A stretch of 64,000 nt of DNA from RGIG3102 sp964369975 (GTDB lineage: Bacteria; Bacillota; Clostridia; Oscillospirales; Ruminococcaceae). Below the pieces are notes generated by a model. The model ran no database searches, was not told the DNA's origin, and worked only from the letters and a program-made list of their open reading frames with translations. The stretch spans positions 124,001 to 188,000 of the forward strand of contig CAYJFZ010000002.1 in NCBI GenBank assembly GCA_964369975.1, written 5' to 3'. Positions 9,171 to 17,311 of this stretch are shown in pieces; the stretch's first letter is position 1, and each line of letters begins with the position of its first letter. A program made the position numbers and the translations under genes.

Positions 9171-10116
9171 AGTAGATATTAATAAGGCAGCTTCTATGCT
9201 TTTAGAAAATGATAATGTATTAATCATTTCGCATAAAAACCCAGATGGTGATACAGTTTCTTCAGCGGCTGGCTTAGCATTAGCCTTAAAAAGACAGGGC
9301 AAAACTTGTGCTGTTTTATGCCAAGATGAAATAAGCAGTAAGTATGATTATATGAATATAGAATTATTCACAGAGCAATTCACACCTGAATATATAGTAA
9401 GTGTTGATGCTGCCTCACAAGATTTATTAGGCAGTATCGACAAAGAATATTCAAGCAATGTTAATTTATGTATAGACCATCACGAAACAAATTCAAACTA
9501 TGCAGACTATACTTGTTGCTATGCAGATTTGCCTGCTACAGCACAACTAATTTACTACATTTTAAAAGAAATGAATGTAGAAATTGATGAAAAATTAGCA
9601 AGTATTTTATACACTGGTATTTTAACTGATACAGGCTGTTTTAAATACTCATCAACAGATAGCGAATGCCATTTAGTAGCAGCTGATTTACTAAAAAAAG
9701 GCGCAGATCATATTAATATTGTAGATAAATTCTTTATGTCAAAAAGCAAAAAGACTATACAAATTGAAAAATACGCGCTTAATAGCTTAGAATTCTATTT
9801 AGATGATAAGTGTGCGATAGTAGCAGTTGATGAAGAAATCATTCAAAAAATCAACCCTTCAATAGAAGATATGGATATTATAAAAACTATCCCGAGAACT
9901 ATTGATGGAGTTGAAGTGGGTGTTTCTATAAGAGCTATTAGCGATGATACATTTAAGGTGTCTTTAAGAACAAACAAGCAAGTTAGTGCAAGTGAAATAG
10001 CCCAAAGTTTTGGTGGTGGTGGCCACGAAAAAGCAGCAGCTTGTGAAATTAGTGGAACACTTGAAAGTGTAAAAAAAGCAATATTAAGGGAAGTTGAGAT
10101 GGTTTTATGCAATTAA
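9163..10116 (+). CDS. nrnA: Bifunctional oligoribonuclease / pAp phosphatase NrnA
   Basis: A 317-residue DHH/DHHA1 phosphoesterase that degrades nanoRNA and dephosphorylates 3'-phosphoadenosine 5'-phosphate. The DHH domain shows NPDGDTVSS, a central Asp (SVDAAS) and the DHH signature in CIDHHETNSNY. The DHHA1 substrate domain ends with the glycine loop FGGGGHEKAAAC. It overlaps rbfA upstream and truB downstream, in the usual operon position. Confidence 0.95.
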   Translation: MNKVDINKAASMLLENDNVLIISHKNPDGDTVSSAAGLALALKRQGKTCAVLCQDEISSKYDYMNIELFTEQFTPEYIVSVDAASQDLLGSIDKEYSSNVNLCIDHHETNSNYADYTCCYADLPATAQLIYYILKEMNVEIDEKLASILYTGILTDTGCFKYSSTDSECHLVAADLLKKGADHINIVDKFFMSKSKKTIQIEKYALNSLEFYLDDKCAIVAVDEEIIQKINPSIEDMDIIKTIPRTIDGVEVGVSIRAISDDTFKVSLRTNKQVSASEIAQSFGGGGHEKAAACEISGTLESVKKAILREVEMVLCN

Positions 10117-11015
10117 ACTATCAAGGCATTATACTTTTAAATAAGCAAAGCGACTGGACAAGTTTTGATGTTGTAGCAAAGGCGAGAGGTATATTATCAA
10201 CAAGAAAAATTGGTCACGCAGGTACACTTGACCCTATGGCGACAGGTGTTTTACCTTTGTTTTTAGGAAGAAGTACGAAGGCTGTTGATATGCAAATTAT
10301 TCAAGATAAAGAATATATTGCAACTTTTAAATTAGGAATTAAAACTAATACTGGTGATATAACAGGCGAAGTGCTTTTTAAAAGAGAAGTAGATAGCAAA
10401 AAAGATGAAGTTATAAATGCTATTAATTCTTTTAAAGGTGAAATCGAGCAATATCCACCTATGTATTCAGCTGTAAAAATTAATGGACAACCCTTGTATA
10501 AATTAGCAAGGCAAGGCGTTGAAGTTAAAAGAAAAAAAAGAAGCATCACCATCCACGAGATTGAGTTTTTATCAAATGATAAGGACGAATACACCATAAG
10601 AGTGCTTTGCTCAAAAGGCACTTATATAAGAGTGTTAGTGGAAGACATCGGCGAAAAATTAGGTTGTGGTGCTACTTTAACTGCTTTGCAAAGAACAAAG
10701 GCTTGCGGATATAGTATAGAAGATTGCATAACTATAGAAGATTTACAAAAAGCAAGAGATACAAATACAATTGAAAACTTCATTTTAGATACAGATACAG
10801 TGTTTTCTCATTTAGAGCCATTAGATTTAACGCAAGAAATAGCAAAAAGGCTTTTAAATGGTGCAAGGAGCACTGTATCAAAAAAAGATGGGATGTATAG
10901 AGTGTATTACAATAAAAAATTCTACGCTATAGGAAAAATAGAAAGCAAAAAATTAAGCGTAGTGAAATTGTTTGTTGAAAAAGAAAAGGAAGAAGCAGAT
11001 GCTCAAAATATATGA
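10107..11015 (+). CDS. truB: tRNA pseudouridine-55 synthase TruB
   Basis: Isomerises U55 in the T-loop of tRNAs. The 302-residue protein has the N-terminal GIILLNKQSDWTSFDVV, the catalytic motif GHAGTLDPMATGVLPL with its Asp, and CSKGTYIRVLVEDIG. The C-terminal part is PUA-like. The ATG lies inside the end of nrnA (10-bp overlap), behind AAGGGAAG. Confidence 0.97.
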   Translation: MQLNYQGIILLNKQSDWTSFDVVAKARGILSTRKIGHAGTLDPMATGVLPLFLGRSTKAVDMQIIQDKEYIATFKLGIKTNTGDITGEVLFKREVDSKKDEVINAINSFKGEIEQYPPMYSAVKINGQPLYKLARQGVEVKRKKRSITIHEIEFLSNDKDEYTIRVLCSKGTYIRVLVEDIGEKLGCGATLTALQRTKACGYSIEDCITIEDLQKARDTNTIENFILDTDTVFSHLEPLDLTQEIAKRLLNGARSTVSKKDGMYRVYYNKKFYAIGKIESKKLSVVKLFVEKEKEEADAQNI

Positions 11016-11901
11016 TTTACAATATGAAAGTAAGTGCGATACAGCCGTAAGTTTAGGATATTTTGATGGCGTTCATATAGGTCATAAATTTTTAATAGAT
11101 ACAATGGCAAAATACGCGCAAAAGAATTTTTTAAATAAAGCTATATTTACTTTTACAAAATCAATTTCCCTACTTCATAAAGGTAAGGATATTTTAAATC
11201 AAGAACAAAAAGTAAATGAAATAAACAAATATGATATTGATTTATTTTACAGTCCCGATTTTTTAAGTTTTTCACAGTTTACCCCAAGAGAATTTTTTGA
11301 AAACATCATAGTAAAAGCTATGAGGGCAAAAGCTGTTTTTTGTGGTAGCGATTTTCGCTTTGGTAAAGATAGAAAAGGTGATGTAGAAATTTTAAAAACT
11401 CTTTGCGAAGAAAAAGGGATACATTTTGAAATAGTGCCTACTGTTAAAATTGATGATGAGGTAGTTAGCAGTACATTAATTAGAAATGCTCTTGAAATAG
11501 GCGATATAAAAAAAGCAAATAAACTTTTAGGATATAATTATTATGTTGATTTTACAGTAGTTCACGGTAAAAAATTAGGAAGAACTATAGGCACTCCTAC
11601 AATAAATCAAATTTATCCAGAATTTATGTGTATGCCCAAAAGAGGGGTATATAATACTATTGCCACAGTTAACGGCAAGGTATATCCTGCCTCTACCGGT
11701 ATATCAACTCGCCCGACAGTTAAAGGTGATAGCATCACCTGCGAAACTTTTATTTTAGGTTTTGAGGGTGACTTATATGGGCAAAATATAAAAGTTGAAT
11801 TTTTTGATTTTTCAACTGAAATAAAGAAGTATGACTCTTTAGAGCTACTATCAGAAATGATAACTTCAGTAGCTATAAAATCAAAAGAATATATAAAGTA
11901 A
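10999..11901 (+). CDS. ribF: Bifunctional riboflavin kinase / FAD synthetase RibF
   Basis: Converts riboflavin to FMN and then FAD. The adenylyltransferase domain (about 1-180) shows LGYFDGVHIGHK and CGSDFRFGKDRKGD; the kinase domain shows KKLGRTIGTPTIN and YPASTGISTRPTV. I place the start at ATG 10999, preceded by AAAAGGAAGAAG, rather than at the TTG at 10972 which lacks a binding site. This gives 300 residues and a 17-bp overlap with truB. It is the last gene of the rimP operon; no clear terminator follows before the rpsO promoter. Confidence 0.95.
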   Translation: MLKIYDLQYESKCDTAVSLGYFDGVHIGHKFLIDTMAKYAQKNFLNKAIFTFTKSISLLHKGKDILNQEQKVNEINKYDIDLFYSPDFLSFSQFTPREFFENIIVKAMRAKAVFCGSDFRFGKDRKGDVEILKTLCEEKGIHFEIVPTVKIDDEVVSSTLIRNALEIGDIKKANKLLGYNYYVDFTVVHGKKLGRTIGTPTINQIYPEFMCMPKRGVYNTIATVNGKVYPASTGISTRPTVKGDSITCETFILGFEGDLYGQNIKVEFFDFSTEIKKYDSLELLSEMITSVAIKSKEYIK

Positions 11902-11930
11902 AAAATTTAAAAACACTTAATAAATATCTC

Positions 11931-11959
11931 TTTACAAAGTAGTAATTAAGTGGTATAAT
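11931..11959 (+). promoter_or_regulatory. Sigma-A promoter of rpsO
   Basis: TTTACA (11931-11936), a 17-bp spacer and TATAAT (11954-11959) precede the rpsO leader. Confidence 0.8.
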
Positions 11960-11967
11960 TCTTTAGT

Positions 11968-12058
11968 AACCAAAAATCGGTTTAAGGATATTCCTCTAAT
12001 AAGAGGCTTCACCAACCTTATGCTGAGTTTTGGCTAAAAAAATAGAAAGGTGAAAATA
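11968..12058 (+). promoter_or_regulatory. rpsO (S15) 5' leader, structured
   Basis: The transcribed leader holds nested complementarity: ACCAAAA near 11969 with TTTTGGCT near 12029, GGTTTAAGG with CCAACCTT, and an inner hairpin CCTCT-AATA-AGAGG. S15 represses its own synthesis through leader RNA structures in several bacterial groups. Use of this leader by S15 is inferred from position and folding potential. Confidence 0.6.
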
Positions 12059-12061
12059 ACT

Positions 12062-12319
12062 ATGATTAACAAAGATGAAATCATCAAAGCTAACCAAACA
12101 CACGAAGGCGACACAGGTTCTCCTGAAGTGCAAGTAGCTCTTTTAACAGCAAGAATCAATCACTTAACAGAGCACTTAAAACTAAACAAACAAGATCATC
12201 ACTCAAGAAGAGGTCTGTTTAAAATGGTTGGTCGTCGTAGAAACTTATTAGCATACTTGCAAAAAACTGATATCACAAGATATCGTGCAATTATCGCAAA
12301 ATTAGGTCTGCGTAAATAA
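12062..12319 (+). CDS. rpsO: Small ribosomal subunit protein uS15
   Basis: An 85-residue primary binder of 16S rRNA. The motifs DTGSPEVQVALLTARI, DHHSRRGLFKMVGRRRNLL and the terminal LGLRK are diagnostic. I use the ATG at 12062; the GTG at 12050 belongs to the AAAGGTGA ribosome binding site. It is transcribed from its own promoter and closed by a terminator. Confidence 0.98.
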   Translation: MINKDEIIKANQTHEGDTGSPEVQVALLTARINHLTEHLKLNKQDHHSRRGLFKMVGRRRNLLAYLQKTDITRYRAIIAKLGLRK

Positions 12320-12329
12320 GAAAAAGCCT

Positions 12330-12357
12330 AAGGCAGATGTTTTCATCTGCCTTTTAG
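12330..12357 (+). terminator. Intrinsic terminator of rpsO
   Basis: A 10-bp perfect stem AAGGCAGATG (12330-12339) / CATCTGCCTT (12344-12353) with a TTTT loop runs into TTTT. Confidence 0.85.
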
Positions 12358-12380
12358 TCTTAAAAAAACAAAGTTTAATA

Positions 12381-12461
12381 AAGGAAGGTTATATTGTTTT
12401 AGTAGTAAGTTGAGTTTTTAAAGTTTAAAAATTGAACTTATTGCTAAAAATAACTTTCCTA
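12381..12461 (+). promoter_or_regulatory. Long pnp leader hairpin
   Basis: The 80 nt before pnp fold back along almost their whole length. AGGAAGGTTAT (12382-12392) pairs with ATAACTTTCCT (12450-12460), TTTTAGTAGTAAGTT pairs with AACTTATTGCTAAAA, and GAGTTTTTAAA faces TTTAAAAATTG near the apex. The stem ends just before the pnp binding site AGAAGGAG. In Escherichia coli an RNase III-cut pnp leader stem mediates PNPase autocontrol; a similar use here is inference. Confidence 0.7.
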
Positions 12462-12478
12462 AAAGAAGGAGTAGAAAA

Positions 12479-14596
12479 ATGAGTTTTAAAGTATTTGAAA
12501 CAACTTTCGCAGGCAAAAAACTTGTTGTAGAAACAGGTAAAATGTGTGCATTATCAAATGGCTCTTGTCTTGTTAGATACGGCGATACAGTCGTTTTAGC
12601 AAATGTTACTATGAGTCCAAAACCAAGAGATGGTATCGACTTTTTCCCTTTAGCAGTAGATTTTGAAGAAAAAATCTATGCAGTAGGTAGAATACCAGGC
12701 TCTTTTATGAGAAGAGAAGGGAGACCAGGCGAAAAAGCTGTTTTATCATCAAGGGTAGTAGATAGACCAATGCGTCCTTTATTCCCAAAAGATATGAGAA
12801 ACGATGTAGCTATTGTTATGACAGTTATGTCTGTTGATCAAGATCACGATCCAGAAATCACAGGTATGCTTGGTGCAATTATTGCAACTTGTATATCAGA
12901 TGTGCCTTTTAATGGGCCTATCGGCGGTATTTCAGTTGGCTTAGTTGATGGCGAAATCGTATTAATGCCAAATGAAGAACAACGCAAAAATAACGACTTA
13001 GAATTAACTTTAGTTTGTTCTAAAGATAAGGTTGTTATGATTGAAGCTGGTGCAAATCAAGTAGATGAAGATACAATGCTAAAAGCTATTAAAGCAGGGC
13101 ATGAAGAAATTAAAAACTTCATTACATTCTTAGAAGGTATTGTAAGCGAAATAGGTAAAGAAAAATTTGCTTTTGAGCCTGTTGAAACAGATAAAGAAGT
13201 TTATGAAGCAGTAAAAGAATTTGCTCTTGATAAAATTAAATTTGCTCTTGATACAGATGATAAAAATGTAAGAGAAGCAAGATTAAATCCTGTTTATACT
13301 GAGGTTCACGAAAAATTTGATGAAGTTTATCCTGATAAAATCGGCGAAATTGATGAATCAATGTACAAACTACAAAAATATGTAGTTCGTCGCTGGTTGT
13401 TAGATGAAAATAAAAGAGTTGACGGTAGAGGAATAGATGAAATCCGTTACTTAGCTTCAGAAGTTGGCTTACTTCCAAGAGTACACGGTAGTGGTATGTT
13501 TACAAGAGGTCAAACTCAAGTATTAACAGTAGCTACTTTAGGCTCAAGTAAAGATGCTCAATTAATAGATGGCTTGCAAGATATACACGATAAAAAATTC
13601 ATGCATCATTACAACTTCCCACCTTACTCAGTAGGTGAAGCAAGAAATTTAAGAAGCCCAGGCAGAAGAGAAATCGGTCACGGTGCCTTAGCTGAAAGAG
13701 CTTTAGCTCCAGTTATTCCATCGCAAGAAGAATTCCCTTATGTTATCCGCTTAGTTTCAGAAATCTTATCTTCTAACGGTTCAACAAGCCAAGGTGCTAT
13801 TTGTGGCTCAACATTAGCTTTAATGGACGCTGGTGTTCCAATTAAAGCTCCAGTTGCTGGTATTTCAGTAGGCTTAATAACAGAAGGCGATAAATGGATG
13901 ACAATGCTTGATATCCAAGGTCTTGAAGATTTCTTTGGCGATATGGACTTTAAAGTAGGTGGTACTCATACAGGTATTACAGCAATACAAGTAGATATCA
14001 AAGTTGATGGCTTAAGCTATGAAGTAGTTGAAGAAGCATTTAGAAAGTGTAAAGATGCAAGAATGCATATTTTAGATGATATAATGCTAAAAGCTATTGA
14101 AAAACCAAGAGAAGAATTATCACAATACGCACCAAAAGTGAGAACATTAAAAATTGATCCTGAAAAAATCAAAGATGTTATCGGTAAAGGTGGTAAGGTT
14201 ATTCAAAAAATCTGTGCTGAGTGCGAAGTTACTATTGACATTGATGATGATGGCACAGTATACATCGGCGGCGTTGATGCACAAAAACTAACTCAAGCTG
14301 TAAACATAGTACAAACTATCGTTTACGATCCAGAAGTAGGCGCTATATATAAAGGCGTAGTTACAAGATTAATGAACTTTGGCGCTTTTGTAGAAATTGC
14401 ACCGGGTAAAGAAGGTCTTGTTCATATTTCAAAACTTGATGAAAAAAGAGTAGAGAAAGTTGAAGATGTTGTGAATGTGGGAGATGAAGTTTTAGTAAAA
14501 GTTACTGAAATTGATGACCAAGGCAGAATCAACCTTTCAAGAAAAGACGCTTTAATAGACCTTGCAAAAAAACAAGCTGAAAAAGACGGCGAATAA
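12479..14596 (+). CDS. pnp: Polyribonucleotide nucleotidyltransferase (PNPase)
   Basis: A 3'-5' phosphorolytic exoribonuclease of RNA decay. The 705-residue protein carries two RNase PH domains (about 1-145 and 300-540) around a helical linker. The second has FPPYSVGEARNLRSPGRREIGHGALAERAL and the metal-site region DIQGLEDFFGDMDFKVGGT. A KH domain (about 555-615, VIGKGGKVIQKI) and an S1 domain (about 620-690, FGAFVEIAPGKEGLVHISKL) follow. Only the rpsO promoter and a leader stem are evident upstream. Confidence 0.98.
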   Translation: MSFKVFETTFAGKKLVVETGKMCALSNGSCLVRYGDTVVLANVTMSPKPRDGIDFFPLAVDFEEKIYAVGRIPGSFMRREGRPGEKAVLSSRVVDRPMRPLFPKDMRNDVAIVMTVMSVDQDHDPEITGMLGAIIATCISDVPFNGPIGGISVGLVDGEIVLMPNEEQRKNNDLELTLVCSKDKVVMIEAGANQVDEDTMLKAIKAGHEEIKNFITFLEGIVSEIGKEKFAFEPVETDKEVYEAVKEFALDKIKFALDTDDKNVREARLNPVYTEVHEKFDEVYPDKIGEIDESMYKLQKYVVRRWLLDENKRVDGRGIDEIRYLASEVGLLPRVHGSGMFTRGQTQVLTVATLGSSKDAQLIDGLQDIHDKKFMHHYNFPPYSVGEARNLRSPGRREIGHGALAERALAPVIPSQEEFPYVIRLVSEILSSNGSTSQGAICGSTLALMDAGVPIKAPVAGISVGLITEGDKWMTMLDIQGLEDFFGDMDFKVGGTHTGITAIQVDIKVDGLSYEVVEEAFRKCKDARMHILDDIMLKAIEKPREELSQYAPKVRTLKIDPEKIKDVIGKGGKVIQKICAECEVTIDIDDDGTVYIGGVDAQKLTQAVNIVQTIVYDPEVGAIYKGVVTRLMNFGAFVEIAPGKEGLVHISKLDEKRVEKVEDVVNVGDEVLVKVTEIDDQGRINLSRKDALIDLAKKQAEKDGE

Positions 14597-14603
14597 TAAT
14601 ATT

Positions 14604-14634
14604 AACACGGGTATTTATATGCCCGTGTTTTTTT
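14604..14634 (+). terminator. Intrinsic terminator of pnp
   Basis: AACACGGG (14604-14611) pairs with CCCGTGTT (14622-14629), and a seven-T tract follows. Confidence 0.88.
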
Positions 14635-14641
14635 ACGCATA

Positions 14642-14662
14642 TTTACAACTTAAAGTTGTAAA
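14642..14662. promoter_or_regulatory. Perfect palindrome, candidate operator of the radical-SAM operon
   Basis: TTTACAACTT (14642-14651) and AAGTTGTAAA (14653-14662) form a perfect 10+1+10 inverted repeat 5 bp upstream of the -35 box. A third half-site, TTACAACT (14674-14681), lies between -35 and -10. The arrangement suggests a dimeric regulator; it does not match the Firmicutes LexA box. Confidence 0.55.
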
Positions 14663-14667
14663 ATCTA

Positions 14668-14696
14668 TTGAAATTACAACTGATAGATGTTATAAT
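14668..14696 (+). promoter_or_regulatory. Sigma-A promoter of the radical-SAM pair
   Basis: TTGAAA (14668-14673), a 17-bp spacer and a perfect TATAAT (14691-14696) precede the radical SAM gene. Confidence 0.82.
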
Positions 14697-14713
14697 ATTA
14701 TAGAGGTGATATT

Positions 14714-15997
14714 ATGGACTTATTAGAAAAGCTAACTATTTTAGCAGATGGTGCAAAATATGATGCATCCTGTACTTCGAGCGGCTCATCAAGGCAGGCA
14801 GGAAAAGATGGCATAGGCTCTGCTTTTTCTGCTGGAATTTGCCATACATGGTCAAGTGATGGAAGATGTATTTCTTTATTAAAAGTCTTATTTACAAATT
14901 ATTGTGAATACGACTGTGTTTACTGCGTGAATAGAAAAAGTAACGATGTTAAAAGAGCGGCTTTCACTCCCAGAGAGTTAGCAGATTTAACCTTAGATTT
15001 TTATAAAAGAAACTATATTGAAGGGCTTTTTATTTCATCAGGAGTAATTAAAAGTCCAGACTATACAATGCAGTTGATTATAAACTGTATGCAGATTTTA
15101 AGGAATGAATATAAGTTTTACGGCTATATACACGCAAAAATCATACCGGGAACGAGTGAAGAATTAGTAGAGCAAGTAGGATTTTTAGCTGACAGAGTTA
15201 GTGTTAATATAGAATTGCCAAGTGAAAAAAGTCTTTTAGCCTTAGCACCTCAAAAAACAAAAATGAATATATTATCACCAATGAAAAACATCAAAGAGAA
15301 AAATATTCAAACAAGTAAAGAATTAACAGTATATAAAAACGCGCAAAAGTTTGCCCCAGCAGGCCAATCTACCCAAATGATAGTGGGGGCAAGCGATGAA
15401 AGTGATTTTCAAATCTTAAGACTAACTCAAGGCTTATATGATAAATATAAATTAAAAAGGGTATTTTATTCAGCTTACATAGCTGTTAATAATGATAAAA
15501 TGCTCCCAGCTTTAGACGTAAAACCTCCTTTATTAAGAGAACATAGGCTATATCAAGCAGATTGGCTATTAAGATTTTATAATTTTAGGGCTGAGGAATT
15601 ATTAAGCGAAGAAAATTCAATGTTTAATCCTGAATTAGATCCAAAATGTAACTGGGCAGTTAATAATTTGCATCTTTTTCCTGTAGAAATAAATACAGCA
15701 GATTACGAAACTCTTTTAAGAGTGCCGGGTATAGGAGTCGTTAGTGCGAAAAGGATAATCAAAGCGAGGAAGGTGGCAAACTTAGATTTTGAAGGCCTTA
15801 AAAGGATAGGAGTAGTGCTAAAAAGGGCAAAGTTTTTTATTACTTGCAAAGGAAAGGCAATGCAAACTTCCTTAATCGCCTCTAATAAAACAAGCAATTT
15901 CTTAGCATTAGATTTTAGAAAAGAAAACTTTAATATAGAAAACAATGTAAAACAATTAAGTTTGTTTGATGTGCAAAGGAGTATAGTGAATGCATAA
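14714..15997 (+). CDS. Putative DNA modification/repair radical SAM protein
   Basis: A 427-residue radical SAM enzyme. The cluster motif is CEYDCVYC (CxxxCxxC) near residue 70, after a conserved N-terminus with YDASCTSSGSSRQ and GICHTWSSDGRCISLLK. A helix-hairpin-helix DNA-binding element, LLRVPGIGVVSAKRII, lies near residue 340. This layout fits the family paired with a small partner protein and, in other genomes, with uracil-DNA glycosylase; a DNA modification or repair role has been predicted but not shown. It overlaps its partner by 8 bp. Confidence 0.85.
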   Translation: MDLLEKLTILADGAKYDASCTSSGSSRQAGKDGIGSAFSAGICHTWSSDGRCISLLKVLFTNYCEYDCVYCVNRKSNDVKRAAFTPRELADLTLDFYKRNYIEGLFISSGVIKSPDYTMQLIINCMQILRNEYKFYGYIHAKIIPGTSEELVEQVGFLADRVSVNIELPSEKSLLALAPQKTKMNILSPMKNIKEKNIQTSKELTVYKNAQKFAPAGQSTQMIVGASDESDFQILRLTQGLYDKYKLKRVFYSAYIAVNNDKMLPALDVKPPLLREHRLYQADWLLRFYNFRAEELLSEENSMFNPELDPKCNWAVNNLHLFPVEINTADYETLLRVPGIGVVSAKRIIKARKVANLDFEGLKRIGVVLKRAKFFITCKGKAMQTSLIASNKTSNFLALDFRKENFNIENNVKQLSLFDVQRSIVNA

Positions 15998-16739
15998 CGA
16001 AAAAACACAGGTAGTGTATTTGTATGATGGTAGCTTTGAAGGATTTTTAACTTGTGTATATGAGTATTATTATTCATTTAATACTCCTGTTGATATAGTG
16101 AGTGATGAAGATTTTAGTGCGAGTTTTTATCCAATACTAAAAATAGAAACAGATACCAAAAAGGCAAGTAAGGTAAAAAAAGCAATAGAAGAAAAAATAT
16201 CATTTTATTCTCCTTCATTTTTAAAAGACTGCCTTTTATGCACTGGAATAGGCGTTGAAATGAATATGCTTTTATATGTTGTAAATGGTTTTAAGTATGG
16301 AGGAGGGATATACCATAATTATAAAATTGACTGTGTTAATTTTTTAAGGAAGGCAGAAAGAAACTTAGAAAAAGAAAAGCATTTATATTTAGGTATAACT
16401 CGCTTTTCTAAAATTAATGATACATATATTGCAAAAGTAGAGCCCAATAATAGAATTTTATATAAAATACAAGATCATTTTCTACAAAGAAACTTTGACT
16501 TGCCGATAGTTATATATGATGTAACTCATAAAGAGGTCTTATTAGGCTATAAATTTAAAGCACAGATAGTTAAAGTAGATAAATTAGATATACCTGACAT
16601 AACAAAAGATGAAAAAGAACTTAAGGCTTTATGGAAGAATTACTATGATACTATAAGCATTAAAGAAAGATACAATCCAAGATGTAGAGATAATTTCATT
16701 CCAAAATACAGGCATAAGTACATGGATGAATTAAATTAA
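15990..16739 (+). CDS. Partner of the radical SAM protein, probable DNA metabolism protein
   Basis: A 249-residue protein translationally coupled to the radical SAM gene. It begins with VVYLYDGSFEGFLTCVYEYYY, the hallmark of the family always found beside this radical SAM enzyme. Later regions include FLRKAERNLEKEKHLYLGITRF and the C-terminal RYNPRCRDNFIPKYRHKYMDEL. In some genomes this family is fused to uracil-DNA glycosylase; here it ends without that domain and no glycosylase gene is near. The biochemical activity is unknown. Confidence 0.82.
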   Translation: MHNEKTQVVYLYDGSFEGFLTCVYEYYYSFNTPVDIVSDEDFSASFYPILKIETDTKKASKVKKAIEEKISFYSPSFLKDCLLCTGIGVEMNMLLYVVNGFKYGGGIYHNYKIDCVNFLRKAERNLEKEKHLYLGITRFSKINDTYIAKVEPNNRILYKIQDHFLQRNFDLPIVIYDVTHKEVLLGYKFKAQIVKVDKLDIPDITKDEKELKALWKNYYDTISIKERYNPRCRDNFIPKYRHKYMDELN

Positions 16740-16761
16740 ATTTTCATAAAACATATAAAAT

Positions 16762-16786
16762 AGCTTAGAATTTTCTAAGCTTTTTT
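16762..16786 (+). terminator. Intrinsic terminator of the radical-SAM operon
   Basis: AGCTTAG (16762-16768) pairs with CTAAGCT (16775-16781) and a T tract follows. It abuts the -35 box of the next promoter. Confidence 0.7.
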
Positions 16787-16788
16787 AT

Positions 16789-16817
16789 TTGACAATTTAA
16801 TAATTAAGTGATACAAT
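16789..16817 (+). promoter_or_regulatory. Sigma-A promoter of the marR-exporter operon
   Basis: A consensus TTGACA (16789-16794), a 17-bp spacer and TACAAT (16812-16817). Confidence 0.8.
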
Positions 16818-16839
16818 AATTACATAAATTAATTATTAA
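16797..16839. promoter_or_regulatory. Paired TTAATnATTAA palindromes, candidate MarR operators
   Basis: TTAATAATTAA (16797-16807) lies in the promoter spacer and TTAATTATTAA (16829-16839) lies over the likely start of transcription. Each is an odd palindrome, and their centres are 32 bp apart, about three helical turns. Binding by the adjacent MarR protein is inferred. Confidence 0.5.
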
Positions 16840-16867
16840 GTAATTTAACTATTTTAAGGAGATAAAT

Positions 16868-17311
16868 ATGAAAGAAACACATGGTGAGATGATAAGATTT
16901 TTAGTGGATGTAATACATTCGCAAAATAGAAGGTTTACCAAAAGAAATGATAAAATAAATGCAGATACAAGTATTTTAAGAATGATGGCTCATCATTTTC
17001 CAGATGGTGCAAAGCCAAGTGAAATAGCAAACCATAATAGGGCTTCACTGCCAAGTATTTCGCAAAAACTATCAAATTTAGAAAATGATGGCTATATTAC
17101 AAGGCAGTATAGTAAAGAAGATAAAAGAGTGACTATTATAAACTTAACAGATAAGGCAGATAAATTTTTACAAGAGCAGTATAAAGAAACGGTAAAAGTG
17201 TATAACGAAGCCTTAAATGAATTTTCAAAAAAAGAAAAAAAAGAGCTAATTTTTTTATTAGAAAAATTTAGCGATAGCTTAGAAGAACTTATTAAGAAGG
17301 AGGGGATTTAA
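16868..17311 (+). CDS. MarR-family transcriptional regulator
   Basis: A 147-residue winged-helix repressor. The recognition region GAKPSEIANHNRASLPSISQKLSNLENDGYI and the wing TRQYSKEDKRVTIINLTDKA are typical of MarR. It is the first gene of an operon with two ABC half-transporters and abuts the first one (TAATG overlap). Ligand-controlled autoregulation of the exporter is the likely arrangement, supported by palindromes in its promoter. Confidence 0.92.
   Translation: MKETHGEMIRFLVDVIHSQNRRFTKRNDKINADTSILRMMAHHFPDGAKPSEIANHNRASLPSISQKLSNLENDGYITRQYSKEDKRVTIINLTDKADKFLQEQYKETVKVYNEALNEFSKKEKKELIFLLEKFSDSLEELIKKEGI

Noticed and set aside
10972..10998. Upstream TTG start for ribF
   Set aside because: No binding site precedes it, while ATG 10999 has AAAAGGAAGAAG and begins the conserved sequence.
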